DNA from: Anaerolineales bacterium
Lineage (GTDB): Bacteria > Chloroflexota > Anaerolineae > Anaerolineales > Villigracilaceae
Length of the DNA stretch: 55,481 bases
Direction of reading: 5' to 3'
NCBI GenBank assembly: GCA_030018695.1
Contig: JASEHI010000009.1
Coordinates: forward strand, 1-55,481
Part shown: one piece after another, positions 1 to 8,156 of the stretch
Numbering within the stretch: the stretch's first letter is position 1
Layout of the letters: every line of letters starts with the position of its first letter
The notes under the pieces: generated by a model
What the model was told of the DNA's origin: nothing
Seen by the model: the letters and a program-made list of their open reading frames with translations, nothing else
Databases searched by the model: none
Position numbers and translations under genes: made by a program

Positions 1-489
1 CAAGCACTTTCTTGCCACCGTCACGATCTTGGACATCGGCAGGATGAACCCGCACTTCCAACGCCAATCCGAGCGTGTCCACCAGTAAATGCCGCTTCCG
101 ACCGTTTACTTTCTTGCCTGCGTCGTAGCCCCGAGGCCCCCTTTTTCCGTTGTCTTGACACTCTGGCTGTCCAGAATGGCCGCACTGGCTTCGGGATGAC
201 GCCCTTCGGCTTCACGCAGTTGCCGACGCAGCGCATCATGGATCCGCTGCCATGTGCCGTCCAAGCGCCAGTTACGAAAGTAGATATAGGTCGTCCTCCA
301 GGGAGGCAGGTCGTGTGGCAGCATGCGCCACTGGCAGCCGGTGCGTATTGCATACAAAATGGAGTTCACAATCTCGCGTCGTGTATGCTTTGCCGGACGA
401 CCTCCTGATTCGATCGGTGGTACCAAAGGTTCAAGAATTTGCCATTCCTGGTCGGTTAGATCGGTTGGGTAGGGATGTCGCTCGCTCAT
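1..489 (-). mobile_element. IS5-family transposase, two overlapping frames, cut by window edge
   Basis: The first frame (106-489) encodes 127 residues typical of the IS5-family N-terminal domain ([40 protein letters not shown]). The family sequence then continues in the -1 frame as [20 protein letters not shown] and [20 protein letters not shown], running off the left edge of the window. The switch falls at an A5G5 run near position 150. IS5 relatives commonly join orfA and orfB by -1 frameshifting at such runs, so the element may be functional rather than broken. The catalytic DDE part is mostly outside the window, so activity cannot be judged. A terminal inverted repeat lies just upstream of the start codon. 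Confidence 0.88.
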
Positions 490-502
490 GCGACAATTCT
501 AC

Positions 503-522
503 CCCTTTTAAAACAACCTCTT
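503..522. repeat. Probable terminal inverted repeat of the IS5-family element
   Basis: Read on the minus strand the sequence starts GAGGTTGTTTTAAAAGG just upstream of the transposase start, the usual form of an IS427-group IS5 end. The other end lies outside the window, so neither the pairing nor the target duplication can be confirmed. Confidence 0.6.
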
Positions 523-750
523 AGAGAATTAGATTTCTTGTCCTAATAATACTATGGGGCAGGCTTCAAAGGTGGCTCCAAATCAATCAGCCCCGCCAAG
601 GGCTGATCGTTTATTACCGGTAGGCCTTCGGGAGGATTTATCGTGGCTGCGTAGGGCGGGATTCAATCTGATCCATCCAATCTACCCGAAGCCAATCTTG
701 CGCTATTCACACCTTAAGTTATGACCAATGGCTGAGAGTTATATCCCAAC
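523..750. other. Intergenic stretch between IS5 end and comEC
   Basis: No convincing gene is seen. It holds one short hairpin (ATCAGCCC / GGGCTGAT, near 577-598) followed by a weak T-rich stretch, and a partial copy of the TAGGCCTTCGG word found elsewhere in the window. Confidence 0.4.
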
Positions 751-3165
751 CTATTTTCTCTCCACCTCCACCCACAGTTCCTCCCCGTCCGTCGTGACCT
801 GGATCCAGCCCGCCCGGTCGGTGCGCAGGAGGCTGATGCCCTGCACGGCGTCCAACACGGCCTGCGCCGGCATGCCATATGGGTCGCCGGCCGCCACGCT
901 CAAGATCACCAATTGCGGCTGCAGGTTAGCAACCCATTCAGGCGGGTTGACGGGAGCGTAGCCCGAATCGGCCAGCAGCAGCACGGAGACAGGCCCGACC
1001 GCCTCGCCATCCTCCAACTCGGCCAACGAGTCGAAGTTCATGCCGATGGGCAGCAGGGCGCGGAAGCCCTTCCACTCCACCAGCAGCACCGCGCCGCGCG
1101 GGCTGACAGCCAGCGCTTTGAGGGTTGCGCCGGCGCCCAAATCCAGCGCCTGACCCGGCCCGGCGCGCGTGACCAGGATGGAGCGATCTGTCAGCCATTT
1201 GTCCAACTGGCGGGCGGAGTAGGATGCTTCGACCTTCCCGGCCCACAGCACAGCCCGGGGTGGGAAGCGCTCCAGCGTGCGCGGCAGCGCGCCGACCTGA
1301 TCCTCCTGCGTGGAAGCAATGACGAGGTAGTCCAGCCGGCGGTCGAAGGGCGGGAGACGCCGGCCAAGAGCGTCCGAAAGCCGCGCGGGGCTGGGGCCGC
1401 CATTGACCAGCACATTGCGGCCGGTCGGAGTCTGGATCAGCACGGCGTCGGCGGAGCCTACGTCCAGGAAGGTCAGGTGCAGGCGGCCGTCCGGGGCGGC
1501 GAAGGCGGCGCGCCAGGTCAGGAAGGTGATCAGGGCAAGGGCGGAGAGGATAACGGCGGGCGTCAGGGCGGCGTGCAACGCCCCTTTAACGCGCCCCCGG
1601 CTAAAAGTCCAGGAGAGCAGCGCAGCGTAGAACAGGATCGCGAAGAGGAGCGAGAAGTCGCCCAGGATCAACACGCCGTGCGGGAGACGGGCGAACAGTT
1701 CGACAACGCGAATGGTATAGGCTGGGAAAGGCCAGGCCAGCCAGGCGGCCAATTGACCGAGGGGCAGGTAAAGCAGTCCGAGCAGCAGGGCCAGCCCGCC
1801 GAAGAGCATCACCGCCGGTTGAGCCGGCAGGATGAAGGGGTTGGCGATCAGCGCGACGAGCGAAATGCGCCCGAAATGGTAGGCCATCACCGGCAGGGTG
1901 GTCAGTTGGGCGGCCAGGGTGAAGAAGACGAACTCGGAGAGGGGTTGGGCGAGTTTTGGGGCGGTTGCGGGAGGCAAGAAGCGGGATAGGCGTTGCGTGA
2001 TCCACTCCTGGAACGGTTGGGCGTAGAGGATCAAGCCGAGGGTGGCGGCGAAGGAGAGCTGGAAGCCGACGTCCCAGGGCGTGTGCGGGTTGATGATGGC
2101 CATCAGCGCGGCGACGAAGACCAGCGTGTTGAGGCCGTCCTGGCGGCGGCCGACCTGCCGGGCGAAGAGCGCCAAGCCGCCCATGAACGCGGCGCGCACC
2201 ACGGCCGCGTCCGCGCCGACCAGTAAGGTATAGAGGGCGATGCCAATGACGGCCGCCAGCGCGCCGCGCCGCGGCCCGAGCAGGCGGTTGAAGACGGTCA
2301 CGAGCAGCGCGGCGATGATGGTGATGTTGAAGCCGGAGATGGCGATGATGTGGGCTGTGCCGGTATCTTTGAAGGCTTTCTGGAGGTCAGGCGGCAGGCC
2401 GGTTTCCACGCCGAGCAGGATGCCGGCCAGGAGCGAGGCCTCCGGGTCGGGGAAGATGCGGTAGGTGACAGCCAGGGAGCGTTCTTTCAGGGCATAGATG
2501 GCGGCCAGGATGGGATTGCCGCCGCGGAAGGGCAAAAGGGTCGCTTTGGCAGAGGGCATGTAAGCGTGGATGCCCTGACGCGCCAGGTAATCGCGGTAAG
2601 AGAAATCTTCGTTCTCGGGTGGGGTTTTCAACGCCCCGCGCAGGCGGATCACCTCGCCGTAGTGGAAGGTTTGGCCGGGCTGGATACGCGCCAGGATCAG
2701 GCCGGCGACGGGCAGGGACTCGTCGCCGGTATCCACGCTCTGGACGCGCAGGCGCAGGTTGGTGTAAGAGTCGCGCGTATCGGGCAGCTCGGTCAGCACG
2801 CCGGTCACCAGCAGGTCATACTGGCGGTCGTTATACCAGGCGATGTGGTGCGCATCAATGATCGGAATGGAAGCCTGGTAACGGGCCGCGCCGAGGAAGA
2901 GCGTGATGAGTGAAAGAGAAACGAGAAATAAAGTTGAAGGCGGCGGAGCAGGGGAGTTAGGGGGCTGAGGAGCAGGGGAGAAGGGGAGACGCGAGGAGAG
3001 GATGCGAAGGAAAATGGCGGCGAGGATGGAACTGCCTGCCAGGATCAGCCAGACCGTGACCGGGAGTGTTACCTGGCTGGCGAGCAGGATACCGGCGAGG
3101 AAGGCCAGCGAGAGCCACAGCAAGGGTAGTCGGGGGGTTGAGTAGTTCGGTGGTTGGGTGGTCAT
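751..3165 (-). CDS. comEC: ComEC/Rec2-family DNA uptake channel protein
   Basis: The 804-residue protein matches ComEC, the inner-membrane channel that takes single-stranded DNA into the cell during natural transformation. It has N-terminal membrane segments (LPLLWLSLAFLAGILLA), a DUF4131-like soluble segment, the competence-domain core (GTAHIIAISGFNITIIAALL) with many helices, and a C-terminal metallo-beta-lactamase-like domain starting LHLTFLDVGSADAVLIQTP. That last domain is degenerate: the usual DGG is NGG and the HxHxDH metal site is replaced by ASTQEDQVGAL, so it probably does not bind metal. The start codon and first six or so codons lie in a tandem repeat and have no clear ribosome site, so the true start is uncertain. 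No other competence gene is nearby. Confidence 0.9.
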   Translation of the reverse strand: MTTQPPNYSTPRLPLLWLSLAFLAGILLASQVTLPVTVWLILAGSSILAAIFLRILSSRLPFSPAPQPPNSPAPPPSTLFLVSLSLITLFLGAARYQASIPIIDAHHIAWYNDRQYDLLVTGVLTELPDTRDSYTNLRLRVQSVDTGDESLPVAGLILARIQPGQTFHYGEVIRLRGALKTPPENEDFSYRDYLARQGIHAYMPSAKATLLPFRGGNPILAAIYALKERSLAVTYRIFPDPEASLLAGILLGVETGLPPDLQKAFKDTGTAHIIAISGFNITIIAALLVTVFNRLLGPRRGALAAVIGIALYTLLVGADAAVVRAAFMGGLALFARQVGRRQDGLNTLVFVAALMAIINPHTPWDVGFQLSFAATLGLILYAQPFQEWITQRLSRFLPPATAPKLAQPLSEFVFFTLAAQLTTLPVMAYHFGRISLVALIANPFILPAQPAVMLFGGLALLLGLLYLPLGQLAAWLAWPFPAYTIRVVELFARLPHGVLILGDFSLLFAILFYAALLSWTFSRGRVKGALHAALTPAVILSALALITFLTWRAAFAAPDGRLHLTFLDVGSADAVLIQTPTGRNVLVNGGPSPARLSDALGRRLPPFDRRLDYLVIASTQEDQVGALPRTLERFPPRAVLWAGKVEASYSARQLDKWLTDRSILVTRAGPGQALDLGAGATLKALAVSPRGAVLLVEWKGFRALLPIGMNFDSLAELEDGEAVGPVSVLLLADSGYAPVNPPEWVANLQPQLVILSVAAGDPYGMPAQAVLDAVQGISLLRTDRAGWIQVTTDGEELWVEVERK

Positions 3166-3300
3166 TTAGTTTGATAGTCTGATAGTCTGATAGTCTGATG
3201 GTTGGGTGGTTGGGTGGTCATTTAGTCGGGTGGTTGGGTGGTTGGGTGGTCATTTAGTCGGGTGGTTGGGTGGTTGGGTTGTTGGGTGGTTAGGTGGTCG
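3166..3300. repeat. Tandem simple repeats upstream of comEC
   Basis: Repeats of TGATAGTC are followed by repeated GGTTGGGTGGTCATTTAGT units and then further GGTTGGGTGG units. Each long unit carries a CAT, so the comEC start codon occurs in several copies. The tract belongs to the family of word-like spacer arrays found between many genes here. Confidence 0.85.
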
Positions 3301-3337
3301 CTCGTTGGGGTAAACCCGTTGATATGATTGTACATTT

Positions 3338-3367
3338 TCTGGACGCGGAGGGCAAGTGGCTTATAAT
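3338..3367 (+). promoter_or_regulatory. Possible promoter of the PLP-enzyme remnant
   Basis: A perfect TATAAT at 3362-3367 is followed 23 bases later by the remnant's start codon, which has AGGAG upstream. The -35 side is poor (CTGGAC or TCTGGA), so only the -10 element is well supported. Confidence 0.4.
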
Positions 3368-3390
3368 TGGTCAAAACCACAGGAGCAACC

Positions 3391-3945
3391 ATGAAGAAAC
3401 TTTCCCCCCAGGCTGGGATCGGCGCGCTGGTCAGTTCGCATCCGGAATTTGTCAAGAAGGAGCTCCACGCCACCCTGACCACCCTGGGCGGCTCACCCAG
3501 TCCGTTCGATTGCTGGCTGACCAATCTGGGTTTGAAGACCTTCGCATTACGCATGGCGCGGCATTGTGAAAACGCGCTGGCTGTGGCGCGTTATCTTGAA
3601 GGCCACCCGAAAGTGGCGCATGTCAAATATCCCGGCCTGGAGTCTCATCCTGGTCATAAGATCGCAAATCAGCAAATGAGCAATTTTGGCGGGATGCTGA
3701 CCTTTGAACTCAGGGATGGGATGCAAGCCGGCACCTCTTTGATGGAGCGTGTCCGGGTTGCCACGCTGGCCGTCTCGCTCGGTAATGTGGATACGCTCAT
3801 CCAGCACCCGGCCAGCATGACTCATCACAACGTCCCAGCCGAAGAACGGCGCAAGATTGGCATCACGGATGGGTTGGTGCGGCTCTCGGTTGGCATCGAG
3901 GATGTGGAGGATATTATTGCCGACCTCGAACAGGCGTTGGAATAA
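3391..3945 (+). pseudogene. C-terminal half of a Cys/Met-metabolism PLP enzyme (methionine gamma-lyase/cystathionine synthase type)
   Basis: The 184 residues match the C-terminal domain of the trans-sulfuration PLP enzymes: TLGGSPSPFDCWLTNLGLKT, CENALAVARYLEGHPKVAHV, SLGNVDTLIQHPASMTHHNV and GITDGLVRLSVGIEDVEDII. Full family members are near 390 residues, and the N-terminal half with the PLP lysine is absent. The fragment still has a good ribosome site (AGGAGCAACC before ATG), a TATAAT upstream and a plausible native N-terminus (MKKLSPQ). This suggests an internal deletion that joined the first few codons to the C-terminal domain. It cannot be catalytic. It is unlikely to be an intact small protein of another family. 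Confidence 0.85.
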
Positions 3946-3990
3946 AGCGTAAAACGTAAAGCGTAAAACGTAAAACGTAAAACGTAAATG
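3946..3990. repeat. CGTAAAA spacer array
   Basis: Six or so head-to-tail copies of the word CGTAAAA/CGTAAAG directly follow the stop codon of the upstream remnant. The same word recurs at about 35281-35341 and 37615-37700 between nuo genes. Confidence 0.85.
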
Positions 3991-4089
3991 CTCGGCGGTC
4001 ATTGACTTTTTACGCCTCTGCGCATACAATCAGCAGCAACGATCACAAAGAACTCGACAAACCTTTGTCCTTTGTGTTCAAGAATTGAA

Positions 4090-4285
4090 TAACGGTCAGG
4101 GTGCCTTTTCCCCCGGATGGGGAGGCTCAAAGGCGAAGCCGGTGCAAGTCCGGTGCTGTCCCGCAACTGTAAGTTAGTCGAATAGTCACCAGTCAAATAG
4201 TCTTATAGAACACCGATAAGACTATCGGACTTCAGACTATGAGACTAACAAGTCAGGCCGCCCGCCCTGGCCGGTTCACCATACT
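4090..4285 (+). promoter_or_regulatory. Cobalamin riboswitch
   Basis: The conserved core is present: GAAGCCGGTGCAAGTCCGG, TGTCCCGCAACTGTAAG and the closing AGTCAGG element. Adenosylcobalamin or a related form binding this RNA is known to lower expression of B12 transport genes, and btuF-btuC-btuD follow. A long variable arm (about 4171-4252) between ACTGTAAG and AGTCAGG is made of TAGTC-type words that pair with each other (GTTAGTC/GACTAAC, ATAGTCTTAT/ATAAGACTAT). These words match the spacer arrays elsewhere in the window. Confidence 0.9.
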
Positions 4286-4334
4286 CCCGTGGAAAGGAGG
4301 TGGGAACGGCTGCGTTGGATTGCCTCTCCCCCCT

Positions 4335-4360
4335 CCCCTGTCTATACGGCAGGGGATTTT
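4335..4360 (+). terminator. Possible intrinsic terminator in the btu leader
   Basis: An 8-bp stem (CCCCTGTC / GGCAGGGG, with one G-T pair) with loop TATAC is followed by ATTTTGATTTG. It sits between the riboswitch and the btuF start, where a riboswitch-controlled terminator would be expected. The T-run is short, so it could also be a plain hairpin. Confidence 0.45.
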
Positions 4361-4416
4361 GATTTGTAGTAACGACATAGGTCGTTGCTGCGCACATTCT
4401 TGTTTTGGAGATAACC

Positions 4417-5379
4417 ATGTTCCGTAAATCACTCTTGGTGTTTATAGCCATCGCTTTGCTGGCAGCCTGCTCTCCCAGCATCACCGCCTCGCCCACTCTC
4501 CCTGTCGCCGCGTCTCCCCTTCCCCCTGTCTCCGCGTCCCCCGCCCCTATCATTCTCACCGACGGCCTGGGGCGCATGGTGACACTCGCCGCCCCCGCGC
4601 AGCGCGTCGTCTCGCTGACCCCCGCCACGACCGAAATCCTGTTCGCCGTCGGCGCGGGGAGTCAGGTTATCGGCCGGGATATGTTCTCGGACTATCCCGC
4701 CGAAGCCCAGTCCGTGAGCGATATCGGCGGCTCGTGGGGCGAATACAATCTGGAAGCCATCCTCGCCCTGCAGCCCGATCTCATCCTGGCTGGCGGCATC
4801 AACCCGCCCGAACTGGTCGCCTCGCTGGAAGGACTCGGCCTGACGGTTTACTTCATGCCCAATCCGGCCACGTTGGATGAACTGTACACCAATCTCGAAA
4901 CTGTCGGCAGCCTGACCGGACATGAAGCCGAAGCGGACGCGCTGGTTGAGTCGCTCCGGGCGCGCGTCGCCGCGGTGGATGAAAAGCTCCTGCCGCTCAG
5001 TTATGCTCCGACCGTCTACTACGAACTGGACGCCACCAACCCGACCAAACCATTCACCGCCGGTCCCGGCACATTCGTGGACCTGCTGATTGCCCGCGCC
5101 GGAGGCATCAACATCGGCTCTGCGTTGTCCGGTCAGTGGGCGGAGATCAGCCTGGAAGAACTGGTCGTCCAGAATCCCGCCATCATCATTTTGGGCGATT
5201 CGGCCTACGGCGAGACGCCGGAGAAGGTCGCCGCGCGTCCCGGCTGGGAGGCGCTCGCGGCGGTCCAGAATGGCCGCATCTTCCCGTTCGACGATAACCT
5301 GGTCAGCCGCCCCGGCCCGCGTCTCGTGGATGGGTTGGAGGCACTGGCGAAATTGCTGCATCCGGATTTGTTCAAATAG
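4417..5379 (+). CDS. btuF: Vitamin B12 ABC transporter, substrate-binding lipoprotein
   Basis: This is the cell-surface binding protein that hands cobalamin to the BtuCD transporter. The signal peptide ends in a lipobox (LLAAC, Cys21), followed by a low-complexity Pro/Ser/Thr linker and the helical-backbone binding fold (TDGLGRMVTLAAPAQRVVSL, VGAGSQVIGRDMFSDYP, LEAILALQPDLILAGG). The ATG at 4417 is preferred because GGAG lies 7 bases upstream; the upstream in-frame TTG has no ribosome site. It lies directly downstream of a cobalamin riboswitch and upstream of btuC and btuD, which fixes B12 rather than iron siderophore as the likely substrate. The 320-residue length is normal for a lipoprotein member. 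Confidence 0.92.
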   Translation: MFRKSLLVFIAIALLAACSPSITASPTLPVAASPLPPVSASPAPIILTDGLGRMVTLAAPAQRVVSLTPATTEILFAVGAGSQVIGRDMFSDYPAEAQSVSDIGGSWGEYNLEAILALQPDLILAGGINPPELVASLEGLGLTVYFMPNPATLDELYTNLETVGSLTGHEAEADALVESLRARVAAVDEKLLPLSYAPTVYYELDATNPTKPFTAGPGTFVDLLIARAGGINIGSALSGQWAEISLEELVVQNPAIIILGDSAYGETPEKVAARPGWEALAAVQNGRIFPFDDNLVSRPGPRLVDGLEALAKLLHPDLFK

Positions 5380-5454
5380 AGATTCGAGAATGGAGAGTAG
5401 AGAATAGTCCATGCACGAATCTCTACTCTCTTTTCTCACCTCTCCTTATCTTCC

Positions 5455-6477
5455 ATGACCAATCGCTTCCTGCCCTATCTCTGGACTCTCCTCTTCCTCG
5501 CCCTGGCGATCCTGCTTTCGATTGCGATTGGTGCAGTCTCCATCCCGCCAAAAGATTTATGGCAGGTGCTGGCGAGCCAGTTGACTGGTATTCTGCCCGA
5601 CAGCCTTCAGACTTCCGCCTTCATCCTTTGGAAAATTCGCCTGCCGCGCACCGCGCTGATACTGTTGACCGGCGCGGCGCTGGGCGGGAGCGGCGCGGCC
5701 TACCAAGGTATCTTCCGCAACCCGCTGGCCGACCCGTATCTCATCGGGGTCGCCTCCGGCGCGGGCTTGGGCGCGGTGCTGGCAATGAGCGTCCGTTGGC
5801 CCTATACCTTCTGGGGCTTGATGGCCGTCCCTCTGGCCGCTTTTATTGGCGCAATGTTGACCGTGTTTGTTGTCTACATGCTGGCACGCGTGGGGAAAAC
5901 CGTCCCGACGACAAACCTGATCCTGGCAGGCGTGGCCTTCGGTTCCTTCGCTGCCGCGCTGACCTCCTTCCTGATGCTGCGCTCGACCGGCGAACTGCGC
6001 CGCGCCATCGCCTGGCTGCTGGGCGGCTCGTCGCAGGCTGGCTGGGGGCCGACACTGACCATTTTGCCCTATCTTGCCATTGGCCTGGGAATTCTGATCC
6101 TCGGCGGCCATGCCCTGAACCTGCTCCAATTCGGCGATGACCAGGCTCAGCAGTTGGGGTTGCCGGTCACGCGCACGAAAACAATCCTTTTGCTGGCAGC
6201 CTCGCTGGCAACTGCCGCCGCTGTGTCTTTCTCTGGCATTATCGGTTTTATCGGTTTGATTGTCCCGCACATTATGCGTTTATGGTTTGGCGCGGATTAC
6301 CGCCGCTTGCTGCCGCTTTCGATCATCGGCGGCGCGGGGATGCTGCTGGTGGCGGATGTTTTAGCCCGCGTTGTTCTTGCACCCCAGGAATTGCCGGTTG
6401 GCATCGTGACCGCTCTTGTTGGCGCGCCGTTCTTCCTGTGGGTATTACGGAGAGTCAAGAATCAAGGGTACTGGTGA
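5455..6477 (+). CDS. btuC: Vitamin B12 ABC transporter, permease (FecCD family)
   Basis: The 340-residue polytopic protein is the channel subunit of the B12 importer. It carries family landmarks such as RLPRTALILLTGAALGGSGA, YQGIFRNPLADPYLIGVASG, and the late FSGIIGFIGLIVPHIMRLWF segment that couples to the ATPase. About ten membrane helices are expected from the hydrophobic pattern. It is 75 bases after btuF; the gap is filled with a short ACTCTC/GAGAGT palindromic spacer, and no strong ribosome site is visible. It ends 31 bases before btuD. Confidence 0.93.
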   Translation: MTNRFLPYLWTLLFLALAILLSIAIGAVSIPPKDLWQVLASQLTGILPDSLQTSAFILWKIRLPRTALILLTGAALGGSGAAYQGIFRNPLADPYLIGVASGAGLGAVLAMSVRWPYTFWGLMAVPLAAFIGAMLTVFVVYMLARVGKTVPTTNLILAGVAFGSFAAALTSFLMLRSTGELRRAIAWLLGGSSQAGWGPTLTILPYLAIGLGILILGGHALNLLQFGDDQAQQLGLPVTRTKTILLLAASLATAAAVSFSGIIGFIGLIVPHIMRLWFGADYRRLLPLSIIGGAGMLLVADVLARVVLAPQELPVGIVTALVGAPFFLWVLRRVKNQGYW

Positions 6478-6508
6478 TTTCGGATTGCGGATTTCGGATT
6501 AGTGAACG

Positions 6509-7285
6509 ATGTTGAAGATAGAAGGATTGTCGGTTTCGTATGGTACACGCCGTGTGCTGCATGATGTTTCGCTGGAAGTCTGTTCCGGCGAGGTGATGGC
6601 GTTGATCGGCCCGAACGGAGCCGGCAAGTCCACGCTGGTGCGCGCCGTCAGCGGCGTGATCCCATTGTTGGGCGGGAAAATCCGTACCAACGGCGACGAC
6701 CTGGCAGCCCTCCCGCCCATGCAGCGCGCCCGTTATCTGGCCGTGGTGCCGCAGGCGGTTTCCCTGCCGCCGGCTTTCACCGTCTGGGAGACTGTCCTGA
6801 TGGGCCGCACGCCGTATTTAAACTTCCTCGGCCAGGCCTCCGCCAGCGATGAAGAGCGTGTGCAACATGCGCTGGAACGCGTCGCAGCCCTCGACCTGGC
6901 CGAGCGGCGCGTGGGGGAACTTTCAGGCGGCGAGCAGCAGCGCGTCTTGCTGGCGCGTGCCCTGGCGCAGTCCACGCCCATCCTTTTGCTCGACGAGCCG
7001 ACCTCCAATCTCGATCTGCATTATCAGGTCAGTTTGATGGAAATCGTGCGCGGCCTGGCGCAGCGCGATCACCTGGCCGTGCTGATCGCATTGCACGACT
7101 TGAACCTGGCCGCGCGCTACGCCGACCGCGTGGCGCTGCTGGTTGGCGGAGAAATCAAAGCCGTAGGGACGCCGCGCCAGGTGTTGACTCCCGAATTGAT
7201 CTCGGCCGCCTATCATTTGCCGGTCTCGGTTATTTCCCATCCCTTTGCAGATGCGCCCCTTGTGTTGCCGGGGTCAAATGTTTGA
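6509..7285 (+). CDS. btuD: Vitamin B12 ABC transporter, ATP-binding protein
   Basis: This 258-residue ATPase powers B12 import. Visible motifs are Walker A GPNGAGKST, Q-loop VPQAVSLPP, signature LSGGEQQRVLLARAL, Walker [13 protein letters not shown] and the switch HDLNLAARY. The C-terminal PRQVLTPELISAAYHLPV is the usual end of FepC/BtuD-type ATPases. It is the last gene of the riboswitch-controlled btuFCD unit. A diverged copy of its last 20 or so codons occurs at 8541-8605. Confidence 0.94.
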   Translation: MLKIEGLSVSYGTRRVLHDVSLEVCSGEVMALIGPNGAGKSTLVRAVSGVIPLLGGKIRTNGDDLAALPPMQRARYLAVVPQAVSLPPAFTVWETVLMGRTPYLNFLGQASASDEERVQHALERVAALDLAERRVGELSGGEQQRVLLARALAQSTPILLLDEPTSNLDLHYQVSLMEIVRGLAQRDHLAVLIALHDLNLAARYADRVALLVGGEIKAVGTPRQVLTPELISAAYHLPVSVISHPFADAPLVLPGSNV

Positions 7286-7291
7286 AAGTTG

Positions 7292-7331
7292 GCAAGTTGA
7301 AAGGTTATAACCTTCCAACCTTCAAACTTGC
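7292..7331. terminator. Inverted repeat between convergent btuD and UPF0173 gene
   Basis: The arms GCAAGTTGAAAGGTT and AACCTTCAAACTTGC match at 13 of 15 positions and lie between the two convergent stop codons. It may act as a two-way terminator, but it lacks a clean T-run. Its words belong to the AAGTTGGAAGGTT spacer family. Confidence 0.4.
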
Positions 7332-7336
7332 AAACC

Positions 7337-8020
7337 TTATAACTGGAAAGACTCCCCCGGCTTGAGCACATGCACCTGCGCGCCGGTCTCTTTCTGGACG
7401 CGGGCGGCCCAGGCGTTGGGATCCTGGGCGATCAGGTCCCAGGTCCCGAAGTGGATCGGGATGACGTGTTTGGGGGTCAGCAGTTTCACGGCGCGCAAAG
7501 CGTCATCCGGGCCCATGGTGTAATTGTCGCCGATGGGGATGACAGCCAGGTCCACACCTTCCTCGCCGATCAGTTTCATATCGCCGAACAGGCCGGTATC
7601 CCCGGCGATGTAGATTTTTTGGCCGTCGTTCGTGGTCAGCAGGAAGCCAGCCGGGTTGCCGCCATAGGAGCCATCCGGCAGGCCGGAGCCGTGGATGGCA
7701 AAGGTCAGTTTGAGATAGCCGAAGGGATGGGTGTGCCCGCCGCCGAGATGCTGGCCATGCGCTTTCACGCCCTGTTTGCCGAGCCAGCCGGCAATCTCGG
7801 CGTTGCTGATGACGGTCGCGCCGGTGCGTTTGGCGATGGCGACCGTATCGCCGAGGTGGTCGCCGTGGCCGTGCGTAACCAGGATGAAATCCGCCGCGAC
7901 TTTGTCCGCGCTGACCGTCGCAGACGGGTTGCCGTTCAGGAAGGGGTCAATCAAGATTTTATAGCCGCCGGTTTCAAGTCCGAGGGCGGCGTGTCCGTAC
8001 CAGGTGAGGGTGGTGGACAT
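7337..8020 (-). CDS. UPF0173 metal-dependent hydrolase, beta-lactamase fold
   Basis: The 227-residue protein is a compact metallo-beta-lactamase-fold hydrolase of the UPF0173 (YtkL-like) group. The metal site is intact: THGHGDHLGD early, a second histidine region (HTHPFGYLKLTF), AGDTGLFGDM, and the final IPIHFGTWDL histidine. The substrate is not known for this group. AAGGAG stands 5-10 bases before the ATG. It converges on btuD and is probably transcribed alone. Confidence 0.9.
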   Translation of the reverse strand: MSTTLTWYGHAALGLETGGYKILIDPFLNGNPSATVSADKVAADFILVTHGHGDHLGDTVAIAKRTGATVISNAEIAGWLGKQGVKAHGQHLGGGHTHPFGYLKLTFAIHGSGLPDGSYGGNPAGFLLTTNDGQKIYIAGDTGLFGDMKLIGEEGVDLAVIPIGDNYTMGPDDALRAVKLLTPKHVIPIHFGTWDLIAQDPNAWAARVQKETGAQVHVLKPGESFQL

Positions 8021-8156
8021 AGTTTCTCCTTATCTGGAATCAGGCAGCTTGCTGCCCATACACCTGTTAGCAAACTGGTGGAATCCACGATTATTATAAA
8101 ACAAAACACGTCCCCCACCCCCACTTTATTGAGATGATACGAGGGTTATTTTATTT

